Source of the DNA: Basidiobolus meristosporus CBS 931.73
Lineage: Eukaryota > Basidiobolomycota > Basidiobolomycetes > Basidiobolales > Basidiobolaceae
Direction of reading: 5' to 3'
NCBI GenBank assembly: GCA_002104905.1
Contig: MCFE01000500.1
Span: 1 to 64,000 of the forward strand
Length of the DNA: 64,000 bases
In this document: positions 42,676 through 53,042 of the stretch, in pieces
Layout: the number at the start of each line of letters is the position of its first letter
Position numbering within the stretch: position 1 is the stretch's first letter
Position numbers and translations under genes: made by a program
Notes under the pieces: model-generated
What the model saw: only the letters and a program-made list of their open reading frames with translations
What the model was told of the DNA's origin: nothing
Databases searched by the model: none

Positions 42676-43898
42676 ATAAAGCAAGGAAAGCACTATTCTG
42701 AGCAACATAAATAAGATTGAGTAAAATTACCAGTAACTGTATCATACCATTGGCATCATGGTAGAAATCATAGTGCCAGATCAATCCCGCACCAAAAACA
42801 GGCTGGCACTATGTGGTACTATCCAACGGAACAAGTCTAATACTTTCCGGAAGCTTCCAGAAGGTAGTAGACGGCCAATCATGTCATTGTGTACTTAAAA
42901 TAGCGCAAATTCTTAGCAGATTGTTCCATGAGACATAGTAGCACCTAGCCAATCAGGTAGTGGTAATATGAAACCCCTGTGTCATGTAGTTGCCTCTTAT
43001 GGTAGTAGGATAGGAGGGTTATGAGACCAAGATGGTCACATGACATGGGCACTGTTGAGGGTACTTGCCTTATATGGTAACTATCTTATCTTGGCATCTT
43101 GGCAAGGAATAGGAATAGCTTGTGCAATGGGTTAATAGTGACAAATTGTTTGTCAGGTTGCATAGTAATAATCACATAGACTGAATAGAAAATATTGTGA
43201 TTTTGGATGATACTAATATAGGGGGGGTAATCCTTTTTAGGGAAGTGAACGTATGGGAATGAGCACATCTGCCTGTGGGTGTCACTGTGACCCTACTACA
43301 ACGGTGTGTGGAGAATATTGGGCCTTGCTTCACCATTTGGGAGTTTCCTATGGAGCAGATGTGTGGGGAGTTAGGAAGACAAGTCAAGTTGCAGGTACTA
43401 CAATATCCCAATCTCATCAAGAATATTACCTTCAAGTCCGTCATGGATGTGATGAGTTGGCACATGGAGGACAGCCAGAAAGAGTTGTAAGATACTGAGG
43501 ACAAATGTGCACATGGAGACACCTATGCCTATGGCATTAAGAAGCTAAGCAGCCCCAATGCATGGGTAATCAGTTGAGTAATACAAAGTTGGGTTGGGTG
43601 CAACAAGCAGCTAATTTTTATAAGGAAAACTCCACCAAGATATGCCATATATCTTGTGGTCACAAGCCAACTTCTACACCATTTAATACGGAATTCACAG
43701 AAGCAAAAGCCAGAGTGCACCTATAAGGGGGACTACAATCCAGCAGGAAGAAGGAATATATTGGCTAAATACCAAGAAGTTCTTTGCCAATATTCAGGAG
43801 GTATTTGTGGTAGAAGTGGCAACAACCAAGCATATGTTTGCAAAATGTATATGCTACCAGCAGTACAAGGTATATGGCAACTTTGCAAGTATCATACT

Positions 43899-44629
43899 AG
43901 ACTTGTTCCATTGGATAGTGCCACATTGAGCCATGAGTGCCAAATGAAGCCATAGTGTGCCAGGGAGGCTAAGTGAGCCTATACTTGGCCACAGAGTGTG
44001 AAACACAGCCCTGCATCTTCATGCAAAGCAGCCTCTGTGTTTCACCCATTGTGCTGGAGAAAATCCATTTTTTGACCTTTTTTTTTGGATCAACATTGTT
44101 CAGGATGTGTGAGAGCACAGAAGGACTGAAGACATGTATCTGATACTCAATACCCATGGCACTCTGAATCTAGCTCCTGTAGCTTGTATCATGTCACAAA
44201 AATGAATGGCACTATCTTGGTCCACTGGTACTATCTGGCACTATAAGTGCTTATATAGGTTTTACTTTAGGGCTAATATTTAAATATAGTGCCAGATAGT
44301 ACCAGTGGACCAAGATAGTGCCATTCATTTTTGTGACATGATACAAGCTACAGGAGCTAGATTCAGAGTGCCATGGGTATTGAGTACCCAATGCATGTCT
44401 TATATCTTTTTGTGCTCTTACACATCCCGCACAACATTGATCCAAAAAAAGGTCAAAAAATGGATTTTCTCCAGCACAATGGGTGAAACACAGAGGCTGC
44501 TTTGCATGAAGATGCAGAGCTGTGTTTCACACTCTGTGGCCAAGTATAGGCTCACTTGGCCTCCCTGGCACACTATGGCATCATTTGGCACTCATGGCTC
44601 AATGTGGCACTATCCAACGGAACAAGTCT
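43899..44629. mobile_element. Fb5: foldback element in Tnp2-6
   Basis: 731 bp palindrome flanked by ACT at 43896-43898 and 44630-44632. The corresponding site is uninterrupted in Tnp2-2 (near 15590) and Tnp2-8 (near 63100). Confidence 0.93.
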
Positions 44630-45247
44630 ACTAAACAGCTGAAAAGTTGAGGTGATATAAGTATGTCAATTGCGGCAGTTATGTGCGTTTGTAGAGGTTA
44701 GTAAGCAGGAGGCCATATTTTTTTTTGATTCAGACTATATGTGGAATACCCAAGGTTGCAGTGGGTAAGCCAATAAAGAAAGGTGATTCTACAGTGGAAT
44801 ATATGAATTGCGCAAGGGGAGGTAGAAAAAGGAAATACCACTTGGTAAATTGGTATGGAAGCATTATACAGAATCAGCAGCAGGCCATCATACTGCCAAG
44901 AAAAAGCCATCAGAGTCTTGCTGTGAGGCCGTTAAAATACCGTCAAATTTCTTGCCATTTAAGGCAATTGGAAGTCCTGGCCAACTGGATCCACTTAAAA
45001 TAGTAATAGAGCGCTGAAAGACCAAAACAATACCATGCAAATATTGTCATGGCACCAATCAAAAATTGTCAACTTTTATCCCTTTATTTGGCTGTAAAAT
45101 TTGCAAAACACCGTCATGATCTTGTTATAAGATTGTCAGGAGGGTCACTAATTCCAAGCTGCTGTTATTATGATCATCTCTAAAGAGGTTCTTGACAGAT
45201 GATCAGGATTGAATCCACCCGCAGGACCAAATTATTTTTCATAGGGA

Positions 45248-46549
45248 GTTGATTCCAGCTTTCAAAGCAAGTTGCTCTGACATGTACTCATGCAATGCTC
45301 CTGAGTCAATCATGACCTTGGCAGGTACTCCATTGATTACTCCATTCATGTATAATAGCTTTGCTGAGTTTGAGGTCATCTGGGATAGGTATTCTTCTGT
45401 CAAATGGAAGGTGAGTTCTGAGTCTTCTTCAAGTTCATCCTCAATATAACTATGCTCCATGGCCTCATAGCCAGTAATCATCATCCTTACTGGATGAGTA
45501 ATACAGTTGAATATATGAAAGTTCCCATCAGCTGTTTAGACTGAAGCTGACTTGGTGGGTTCCATGTTGATTCCCGCTTTCAAAGCAAATTGCTCTGACA
45601 AGTACTCACTCAATGCTCCTGAGTCCATCATGATTTTGGCTGGTGCTCCATTGATTACTCCATTCAAATATAATAGCTTTCCTGAGTTTGAGGTCATCTG
45701 GGATAGGTATTTTTTTGTCATATGGAAGGTGAATTCTAAGTCTTCTTCAAGTTCATTCTCCAGTTTACTTTGCTCAAGGGCTTCAATATGGCTGAAGGTT
45801 CTTGACGGCTGGTGTCCATTTCTTCTCTGAGGGCAGTACTTTGCAATATGTCCCTGCTGGTGCAAACTGAAGCAAAGTCCTTTCTTCTTACATTCTTCTG
45901 AGGTAGGATTCTTCTGCATAGCGTCTATTTGCATTGGCATTGCTTCTGATTGTCTTCTTTCATAGTGATTGTAGCCCCTCTGATTAGTCATTGTGGGCTT
46001 CCCATCTCCAAACATAGCTGAGTCATAGTCTATGGCAATCTTGATGGTCTCTTCAATAGTCTGAGGTCTTTGATAATTCTCTTCCTTACAAGTTCTTTCT
46101 TTCAACCCATCAATAAGGTATTCAACTTGATCCAGAGGGTCCATTCTTTCAATTTGCCCAAGTAGACATCTATATTCATAGTTGTACTCTTGGGCCATTC
46201 CTTTCTGTCTGAGTGTCTTCAGCTTTCTTTGTAGTAGTGTCTGTTGGTGTGGGGGCTCAAAGGCTTCCTGAGTTTCCAACACAAACTCATCCCAGATAAA
46301 GATTGTAGAGTATCCCATCATGGTGGCTGACCTGATCTTGTTGTAGTACCACTGCAAAACTGTGTCAGCCAGGTCAGAGGCTGCATAATGTAACTTGCTT
46401 TCTGCAGCAATTCCCTTAGTCTTGGAAGCTTCTTCAATCTGGAAAAGCCAAGTTCCCAGGTTTTCACAGCCTGTACCATGGCACCGGTTGACCTTAACAC
46501 TAAAGTTGCTCTTGACAGGGTTTTGCTGGCTTTCAGCCATGGTAGTCAT
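45248..46549 (-). CDS. Gyp3 gag-protease
   Basis: An open frame of 337 codons (46549-45536) encodes a Ty3-type gag with fused protease-like segment: GTWLFQIEEASKTKGI, then QKGMAQEYNYEYRCLLGQIE in the retrotransposon gag region, then GLCFSLHQQGHIAKYC, where the nucleocapsid CCHC pattern lacks its second Cys, then MMDSGALSEYLSEQFALKAG with the aspartic protease triad. A second partial protease copy follows in the next frame (45484-45248) before the Tnp2-6 junction. This is the longest intact retroelement frame in the window, so Gyp3 is young, although the element lacks RT and integrase. Confidence 0.78.
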
Positions 46550-46700
46550 TCCTTGTTGCTGCTGGCTAAGGATCTGAAGTAACAGTTGCTTCTAGGCTAG
46601 GATTTGTTGCATAGCATTCTTCCATTCTTGATTTTTGGACATCTTGAGGGAGGCTTCTTATTTCTTCAGGAGGGAGGTTTCTGTCTATTGCTGCCACCTA

Positions 46701-47069
46701 TGTTTCAAGTGTTGGTATAAGAGTTGTAGAGGAATAGGGAGTTTAGCTAGTATTGTATTAACTAAAACTTGAACTGCTCTTTATTTAGATTCTAGCAGCT
46801 CCTTATATACATTTTGCCTGATCAATTGCTGACTAATTGTATTTCCTAATGTAGGCTGTGGCTGATGATTCATTTGATTGCATCATCATCACCCAATAAG
46901 ATCCTACCAAATATATCTACTTCTGTCTGATAAGGATCTGCTGATTCATTTGCTGACTAATGCTACTTATTTGATAGATAATACTGTTATACTGTTAACC
47001 TAAACATAGAACTAATTGATTTGACTAAAAACTGATCTAACTTAAACATTCAAGTGGCAGATCATAACA
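46701..47069 (-). repeat. 5' LTR of Gyp3
   Basis: 369 bp, minus strand TGTTATGATCTGCC...CACTTGAAACA, followed on the internal side by a TAGGTGGCAGC primer-site-like sequence. Same net length as its 3' partner at 33390-34495. Confidence 0.85.
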
Positions 47070-47163
47070 CTTGCAAGAATTGCCAACAAGACTGAACCAT
47101 TACAATATTGGTATCATAAGAAAAAAGACTCAGGAGAACCCGCTCAACTTTGGAAGAGGAAAA

Positions 47164-47530
47164 TGTTGTGATCAACCACTTGGATTTTTAAGTTATATTG
47201 ATTTTTAGTCAAATTAAATAGTTACATGTTTAGCCTATTGGTGTATCAGTGTTATCTATCAAATCAGTAGCATAAGTCAGCAAATGAATCAGATGATCCT
47301 TGTCAGAGAGGAATAGATATATTAAGTATGTCTCATTGGGTGATGATGATGCAGTCAATGGAGTCGTCAGCCACAACCTACGTTAGAAAATATGATTAGT
47401 CAGCAATTGATCAGGCAAAATGTATATAAGGAGCTGCTAGAATCTCAATAAAGAACAGTTCAAGTTTTAGTGAATACAATGCTAGCTAAACCCCTATTAC
47501 TCTACAACTCTTATACCAAGACTTGTGACA
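47164..47530 (+). repeat. 3' LTR of Gyp2
   Basis: 367 bp, TGTTGTGATC...CTTGTGACA, directly after the pol end (47070-47163) and before the GATG duplication and the continuation of Gyp1 (47531-47710, integrase zinc-binding region with MKQDIEKLMTTCSTCQ). Confidence 0.85.
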
Positions 47531-48160
47531 GATGGACACCTTATTGCCTTTTGCCTCTTTGTTGCTCATTTGGGCTTAGTTCTCAAGTTACACAATAGAT
47601 ATGGGCATCTTAAAATTAAAGCAACCTATCATCATGTAAAAGCTGGTGCATGGTGACTCAGAATGAAACAAGATATTGAGAAGCTAATGACAACATGTTC
47701 AACTTGCCAATGTTATGATCTACCACTTGAATGTTTAAGTTAGATCAGTTTTTGTCAAATCAATTGGTTTTATCTTTAGCCTATCAGTATATCAGTGTTA
47801 TCTATCAATTGGGTAGTATTAGTCAGCAGCTGAATCAGTAGACTCTTATCACACAGAAATATATATATCAAGTAGAATCTGATTGGGTCATGAATATGTA
47901 ACAAAATGAATCATCTGCCGCAACATACATCAGGGAATACAGTTAGTCAGCAATTGATCTGGCAAAATACACACAGGGAGCTCCTGGAACCTCAATAGAA
48001 ATTGGTTTAAGTTTAAGTAATCACAATTTCAGCTAAGCTCTCTATTTGTCTACAGCTTTTATATTATGACTTGTAACATTGGTAGCAGCACTAACTAGAA
48101 ACCTCCTCCAGAAGAAAGAAGAAGCCTCCTGCAAGATATCAGAAAATCAACAATAGATGA

Positions 48161-48935
48161 ATGCTATGCAGCAAATCTTGGCCCAGCAGCAACAGCTACT
48201 GGGATGAGTATTTGTTGGAAATTCAGGATGCTTTTGAGCGTGCACAACAGCTAACACTACAAAGAGGGAAGGTGGAGACTCTCAGCCAGAAAGGAATGGT
48301 TCAAGAGTGCCTCTATGCATATAGAAGTTTACTTGAAAGAATTGACCACCTGAGTCAAGTTGAATAAATTTTTGATGGGTTAAATGAAAGAACTTGCACA
48401 GAAGAATATTATCTAATACTTCAGACTATTGAAGCAGCTATCATGATTGCTATTAACTGTTACTCATCTATATTTGGAGTTGGGAAGCCCACAATGACTA
48501 ATTAGAGAATCTATAATCACTATGAAAGAAGACAATCAGATGCAGTGCAAATGGAAATAGATGCTATGCAGAAGAATCCCACCTCAGCAGAATGTAAGAA
48601 AAAAGGACTTTGCTTCAATTGCAACCAGCAGGCACATATTGCAAAGCACTGTTCTCAGAGAAGAACAAGATTCCAGTCAACATTAACATCCAGCCATATT
48701 GGGGCCCTCAAACACAAACTTGAAGAGGACTCTGAACTCACCTTGCATATGACAGAATAACACCCATTCTGGATGACCTCAAACTGAGGAGAGCTATAAT
48801 ATCTGAATGGAGTAATCAATGGAGCCCCTGCCAAGATCATAATTGACTCAGGAGTATTGGATAAATACATGTCAGAGCAAGTTGCCTTGAAAGCTGGAAT
48901 CAACATGGAGACCACCAAATCTGTAGAGCACTTAG
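48161..48935 (+). pseudogene. Gyp4 gag-protease, broken
   Basis: Lacks the first 75 or so gag residues present in Gyp3; begins within WDEYLLEIQDAFERAQQ. The nucleocapsid motif CFNCNQQAHIAKHC is a complete CCHC finger, unlike Gyp2 and Gyp3. The protease segment IIDSGVLDKYMSEQVALKAG keeps D-S-G. Two or more stops interrupt the frame. Confidence 0.72.
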
Positions 48936-49049
48936 AATGATAGCAAGATGTTCCTCTATGGCTGTACTACAAGAGGATTCCTCTACTCCAGTACCCCCAA
49001 AGGTCCAGACTATTTTTAAAGGAATAGTCAGATGTGTTTCCAGATGAAT

Positions 49050-51620
49050 TTAGAAGCCAACTACCAGTCAGAGAGGTGGATCATGCCATTAACACAGGAG
49101 ATAGCCCTCCAGTGAGCAAAACACCCTTCAGATTGAGTCCATTGGAGTTGGAAGAGATGAAAAGATAAATAGATCAGTTATTGGAGCAAGCATATATCAG
49201 ACCCTGCAAGTCACCATGGGGAACACCAGCACTTTTTGTGAAAAAGAAGGATGGAACACTTAGAATGTGCATTGACTACAGAGCCCTCCACACAGATTCC
49301 TTGAAAAATATGTACCCATACCTGAGATTGATGAGCTTTTGGACTAACTCAATGGAGCCACTATGTTTTCCAAGATTGACATCATGTCAGGATACCATCA
49401 GACTAGGGTAATACCAGATGATATCCTTAAGACAGCATTCAGGACCAGATATGGACACTGGGAGCACCCAGCCATGAGTTTTGGCTTAATCAATGCCCCT
49501 GCAACATTCACGACCTTGATGCAAACAGTCTTCCAGGAGTACTAAGACAAGTTTGCTGTAAACTACCTAGACAACATATTGATATACAGCAAGTCCAAAG
49601 AGGAACACTTGGAGTATATTGAAAAGGGCTTGAAGAAGCCAAGAGAGAACAAGCTGTAGAGCAAGCTAGCAAAGTGTGAATTCTTGAAGGAACATGCTAA
49701 TACCTGGGACACATAGTGACTAGCACAGGAGTGACCATAGACCCCAAAAAGACTGAAGTCATCAAGAATTTGAAGCTGCCTTGTAGCACATTGGAACTCA
49801 GATCATTCCTTAGAGTTGTTTCCTATTATTGGAGATGTGTCAAGTCCCTGGCAAGTATTGCAGCCCCTTTAACTAATATTTTCTGTAATGATAACACCTT
49901 GAAGTGGGACATAGCCTCTAAGTCTGCCTTTCAGATTCTCAACAATGAACTTGCTAAGCTACCAAGCTTTAGAATCCCAAACTTTATAAAAGAGTTTACT
50001 CTATGCACAGATGCCTTAGACTATGCAATTAGTGGAGTACAGAGCCAAGAACATGAGTGAAAGAACTATCCAGTTGCTTTTGAGTCCAAAAGATTGAACT
50101 TAGCAGAACAAAACTATTCAGTGAATAAGAAAGAGATATTTGCAATTATACACTGCTTGAAGACCTGAAAATGCTTCATTGAAGGAATTTAGTGTACTGT
50201 GAAGACTGATCATGCCTCACTCAAGTATATATCTACTCAGAAGTTATTTCCAGAAGAATGACAAGATGGGGTGATGACATTCAGGAATTTGACTTGGAGA
50301 TTGTTTACTGGCCTGCAAAAGACAATATGGTTGCTGGTGCCATATCAAGACTAGAACAAGTTGCAAAACTCAACTTGGTGCATGAGTGAGATTAGCCTAG
50401 CTAATACCAAAGTAATTGGAGGACCAAGCCATTCCTAAAGAGGTAGATGAAGAGATCAAGAAGATAGCTTGGGATGAAGTCAGCTGATTTGTGGTACAGG
50501 ATGAACACTCTACCCAATGGCTGATGGATGCCTCATTGCCTACTCCATTATGTTACCTGCCTGAATTTGATGCATAAGTTACACAATGGATATGAACATC
50601 TGGGAATTGAAGGAACCTGTAGCCTTGTGAAAGTCAGATCATAGTGGCCAAGTATGAAACAAGACGTTGGGAAACTAGTGAAAACATGCCCAAGTTGCCA
50701 AGTGTAACTAGGATAATCTCAGAGAATTGCTGGACTCTCTCCCCTGGAGCCTGTTAGACCATTTGAGAGATGAACAATTGACTTAATTGGAAGACTGCCA
50801 ACCACCAAGAAATGCAACTATTGGATCCTAGTTGCAATTGGCCATGCCACCAGATGGCCAGTGGCTAGTGCTGTACCAGTAGTTAGTGAACAAGAAGTTG
50901 CAAGCTTCATCCACCCAGAGATCCTAACAGAGCTTGGATGCCATGTGAAAATCTTTTCTGATAGAGGAGCAAGCTTTGTGATATAGTTATTAGAAGCTCA
51001 TCTGGAAATGCAGCAGTTCAAACATGTAAGATCTTAGCAGAATACCCTAGAACTAATGAAGTCACTGAGCAGCTTAAAGGATTATTTGGAAAAATGCTGA
51101 CCAAGTATGCAAATGGAGCTCTAAGTAGATGGGATGAGTATATCAACCAAGCACTGTTGGCCTGCAGTGTTAGGGTACATAACATTACTTAACATTTACT
51201 ATTTTACTTAGTGTATGGATGTGAACCAAGGATTCCAAGAGATCTCACACAGGCATAACTAACTGACAGCTTGGAGGATGAACTCAGTCAGCCTAGTATA
51301 CACCAACAACTGGAACAAAAATATCAGGAGACACAGGCCAAATTCTCCAAAAGTGCAGCAAAGATGAAGCAGAGATTTTATAAGACTATATCCCCAGAGG
51401 CTTGAGCAGTCTGAGCTTTTTATCACTAAAATAAAATACTTGGAAGATGTTTGGGCCACAATGGACTGGACCACTCAAGGTTAGCAGATAATGTGCATTT
51501 ACAGCTCACTAATTAACAGACTAGCAAGGAAATATCCAAGATGATCTAGTTTACAGTTACAGACTCCAGCTTGCAAGACTTGATGATAATGCTGAACCAT
51601 CAAGATGCTGGTATCACAAG
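49050..51620 (+). pseudogene. Gyp4 pol: RT, RNase H, integrase, broken
   Basis: RT blocks include [49 protein letters not shown] and NYLDNILIYSKS; the usual YLDD catalytic box reads YLDN. RNase H follows (FTLCTDALDYAISG, FESKRLNLAEQNYSVNKKE). Integrase shows a zinc-binding end (HLGIEGTC...CPSCQV), core text (DLIGRLPTTKKCNYWILVA, IFSDRGASF) and the C-terminal part to about 51600. At least eight stops or shifts. Domain order RT-RH-IN places it with Ty3-type elements. Confidence 0.8.
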
Positions 51621-52014
51621 AGAAGAGATTCAGGAGCATCAGTAGGGAAGATTGCTATGATTTGACCCCTGAGTGTCCATGTTAAATCAGCTTTGGCTCA
51701 AATCAATTAGTTTGTATTTATCCTATTAGTATGTCAGTTCTATCTGTCACATCAGTAGTACTGGTCAGCAGATGAATCAGCTGATTGTTATCTAATAGAA
51801 ACAAATATATTCAGTAAGATCTAATTGGGCAATGAGGATGCAACCAACTGAGTTATCAGTCACAAACTGCATTAGAAAACACAATTAGTAAGCAATTGTT
51901 TGATCAGAATGTTAAGAAGGAGCTGCAGGAACCTTAGTAAAAATCAGTTCAAGTCTTAGTGAACACATTACTAGCTTACCCCCCCCAATTCCTCTACAAC
52001 TCTTATATCAAGAC

Positions 52015-53042
52015 ATAAAAGGTCCTCTTCACAGTCATTGGTCTTCATTCTGACTGGCTGAGAAATACAGTTGCTTATGTGAGAGTTCCCATCAGCTGTT
52101 GAAACTGAAGTGATTGGTAGGTTTCAAGTTGATACCAGCTTTCAAAGCAAGTTGCTCTGACATATACTCATGCAATGCTCCTGAGTCAATCATGATCTTG
52201 GCAGGTACCCATTGCTGAGTTATAGATAAATGCTCAAATCTATCTCAAGTTTTCAACACAAGTATGTTGCAGGTAGAGATTGTAGAGCTGCCATCATAGT
52301 GGTGGACCTAATCTGGTTGTGGTACCACTGTAAAGCTGCAGCTGCCAAGTAAGAAGCATCAAAATGTAACTTGCTTTCTGGGGCAATTTCATGAGCCTTA
52401 AAAGCTTCTTCAGTTTGACAGAGCTAAATTCCGTGGTTTTCATTGACTCTACCATGCTAACAGTTGAACTGAACACAAAAGTTGCTCTTGACAGGGCTTT
52501 GCTGGTTGTGAGCTATGGTAGTCACTCCTTATTGTTGTTGGCAGAGGATCTGGAGTAGCTGTACTGTTGAATTAGAGTTTGCAGCATAGTATTCTTCCAT
52601 TCCTGGCTTTCCAACATCTTGAGAGAGGCTTTGTCTTTCTTCAGGAGGGAGGTTTCTGGTTATTGCTGCTACCAATGTTACAAGTCTTGTTATAAAGGTT
52701 AGAGAGGAATAGGGAGCTTAGCAAGTATTGTATTCACTAAAGCTTGAACTGCTCTTGATTGAAGTTCCAGCAGCTCCTTTTATACATTAGACCAGAGCAA
52801 TTGCTCACTAATTATATTTCTCAATGTAGGTTGTAGATGGAGACTTACTTAAATGCATCATCCTGACCCATTTAGAGCTTATTTGATGTATCTATATCAG
52901 TCTGAGAAGTCTGTACTTATTCATCTGTTGACTAATACCAGCAATCTGATAGATAGTACTGAGATGCAGTTAGGCTGAGCACAAAATAAATTGATTTGAC
53001 TAAAACTGATCTATTCAGTGATTCAAGCATCAGATCACAACA
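52015..53042 (-). mobile_element. Gyp5: 5' end of a Ty3-like element
   Basis: Minus strand: LTR 53042-52676 (TGTTGTGATCTGATG...GACTTGTAACA), primer-site-like region, then gag start (SFCVQFNC-like, KASYILMLLTW) and a protease remnant (KIMIDSGALHEYMSEQLALKAG) to 52140. The rest is lost at the junction with Gyp4. Much of gag is deleted between 52250 and 52200. Confidence 0.65.

Larger units (their letters stand above)
39449..42838 (+). mobile_element. Harbinger-like DNA transposon, two divergent genes
   Basis: 3,390 bp with imperfect inverted ends AGACTTGCTCCATTG and (complement) AGACTTGTTCCGTTG, flanked by AAT at 39446-39448 and 42839-42841. It carries a DDE transposase (plus strand) and a second divergent gene (minus strand), the usual Harbinger arrangement. 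It is richer in CpG than the surrounding repeats, which fits a recent arrival. It is the probable source of enzyme for the foldback elements, which share its ends. Confidence 0.85.
38830..43300 (-). mobile_element. LTR-B element inside Tnp2-6, itself holding the Harbinger-like element
   Basis: Ends TGTGGTGG and CTACTACA are short inverted repeats, with ACGG on both sides (38826-38829, 43301-43304); the transposase sequence of other copies is uninterrupted here. Without the Harbinger-like insertion it is about 1,078 bp. On the minus strand it has a TATATAAG promoter box near 39410. No full gene is visible; it may be a solo LTR or a small non-autonomous retroelement. Confidence 0.7.
36872..43577 (+). 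pseudogene. Tnp2-6 transposase (Tnp2 family), interrupted by LTR-B
   Basis: Coding text occupies 36872-38829 and 43305-43577. Order: zinc finger (KRPCGYCGKPLSHEACRQH), linker, Tnp2 domain in a 468-codon open frame at 37323-38729 (WLEKWHISTNISNGGFED, LALDGFSLNKYSTSKFCWP, LVSGPKSPSNLDSYLYPLL, GDTPAISKIAGFSGHNGQ, CQMCEIQG), then a tail like DUF4218 (ENIGPCFTIWEFPMEQMCGE) ending NAWVIS. Single-base losses near 37112 and 37303 separate the zinc finger from the Tnp2 frame, and a further shift near 38690 precedes the LTR-B insertion. Tnp2-7 has zinc finger and Tnp2 start in one frame, which shows the ancestral protein was continuous. Not functional as it stands. Confidence 0.82.
34707..45247 (+). 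mobile_element. Tnp2-6: most complete Tnp2-type transposon
   Basis: Left end CCTACAAAAAATTATT, right end complement TCCCTATGAAAAATAATT. ORF A is on the minus strand (36650-34746), transposase on the plus strand (36872 onward). It is interrupted by LTR-B (38830-43300) and Fb5 (43899-44629); without them about 5.3 kb remain. GTTG precedes the left end (34703-34706) and follows the right end (45248-45251) inside Gyp3. Both genes carry shifts, so it is probably inactive. Confidence 0.8.
33390..47069 (-). mobile_element. Gyp3: non-autonomous Ty3-like element carrying Tnp2-6
   Basis: Read leftward: 5' LTR 47069-46701, primer-site-like region, gag-protease 46549-45248, then the Tnp2-6 insertion, then a short pol-end segment (34706-34508), a purine tract AGCAGGGGAGAA, and the 3' LTR 34495-33390 containing Fb4. 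Both LTRs are 369 bp once Fb4 and its duplication are removed. CTTG lies on both sides (33386-33389, 47070-47073). RT, RNase H and integrase are absent: gag-protease runs almost directly into the last pol codons. Confidence 0.8.
30864..47530 (+). mobile_element. Gyp2: Ty3-like element carrying a nest of later insertions
   Basis: 5' LTR at 30864-31226 (TGTTATGACC...TTGTAACA, 363 bp), a primer-site-like TTGGTAGCAGC directly after it, gag-protease at 31378-32742, a 126-bp Tnp2-family terminus, integrase C-terminal part at 32880-33389, and after the 13.7-kb Gyp3 insertion the pol end at 47070-47163 and the 3' LTR at 47164-47530. RT and RNase H are missing, so it was non-autonomous even before Gyp3 entered. 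The target duplication is GATG. Confidence 0.8.
47711..52014 (+). mobile_element. Gyp4: long Ty3-like element, decayed
   Basis: 5' LTR 47711-48078 (TGTTATGATC...TTGTAACA), primer-site-like TTGGTAGCAGC, gag, protease, RT, RNase H, integrase, then a 3' LTR from 51653 (TGCTATGATT) to about 52014 with a damaged end. The two LTRs differ at many positions, so the element is old. It interrupts the integrase region of Gyp1 at CTTGCCAA. Confidence 0.8.

Noticed and set aside
19252-44629. Foldback elements as tRNA-derived SINEs
   Set aside because: They have inverted ends, 3-base duplications shared with a DNA transposon and no A/B box or poly-A tail.
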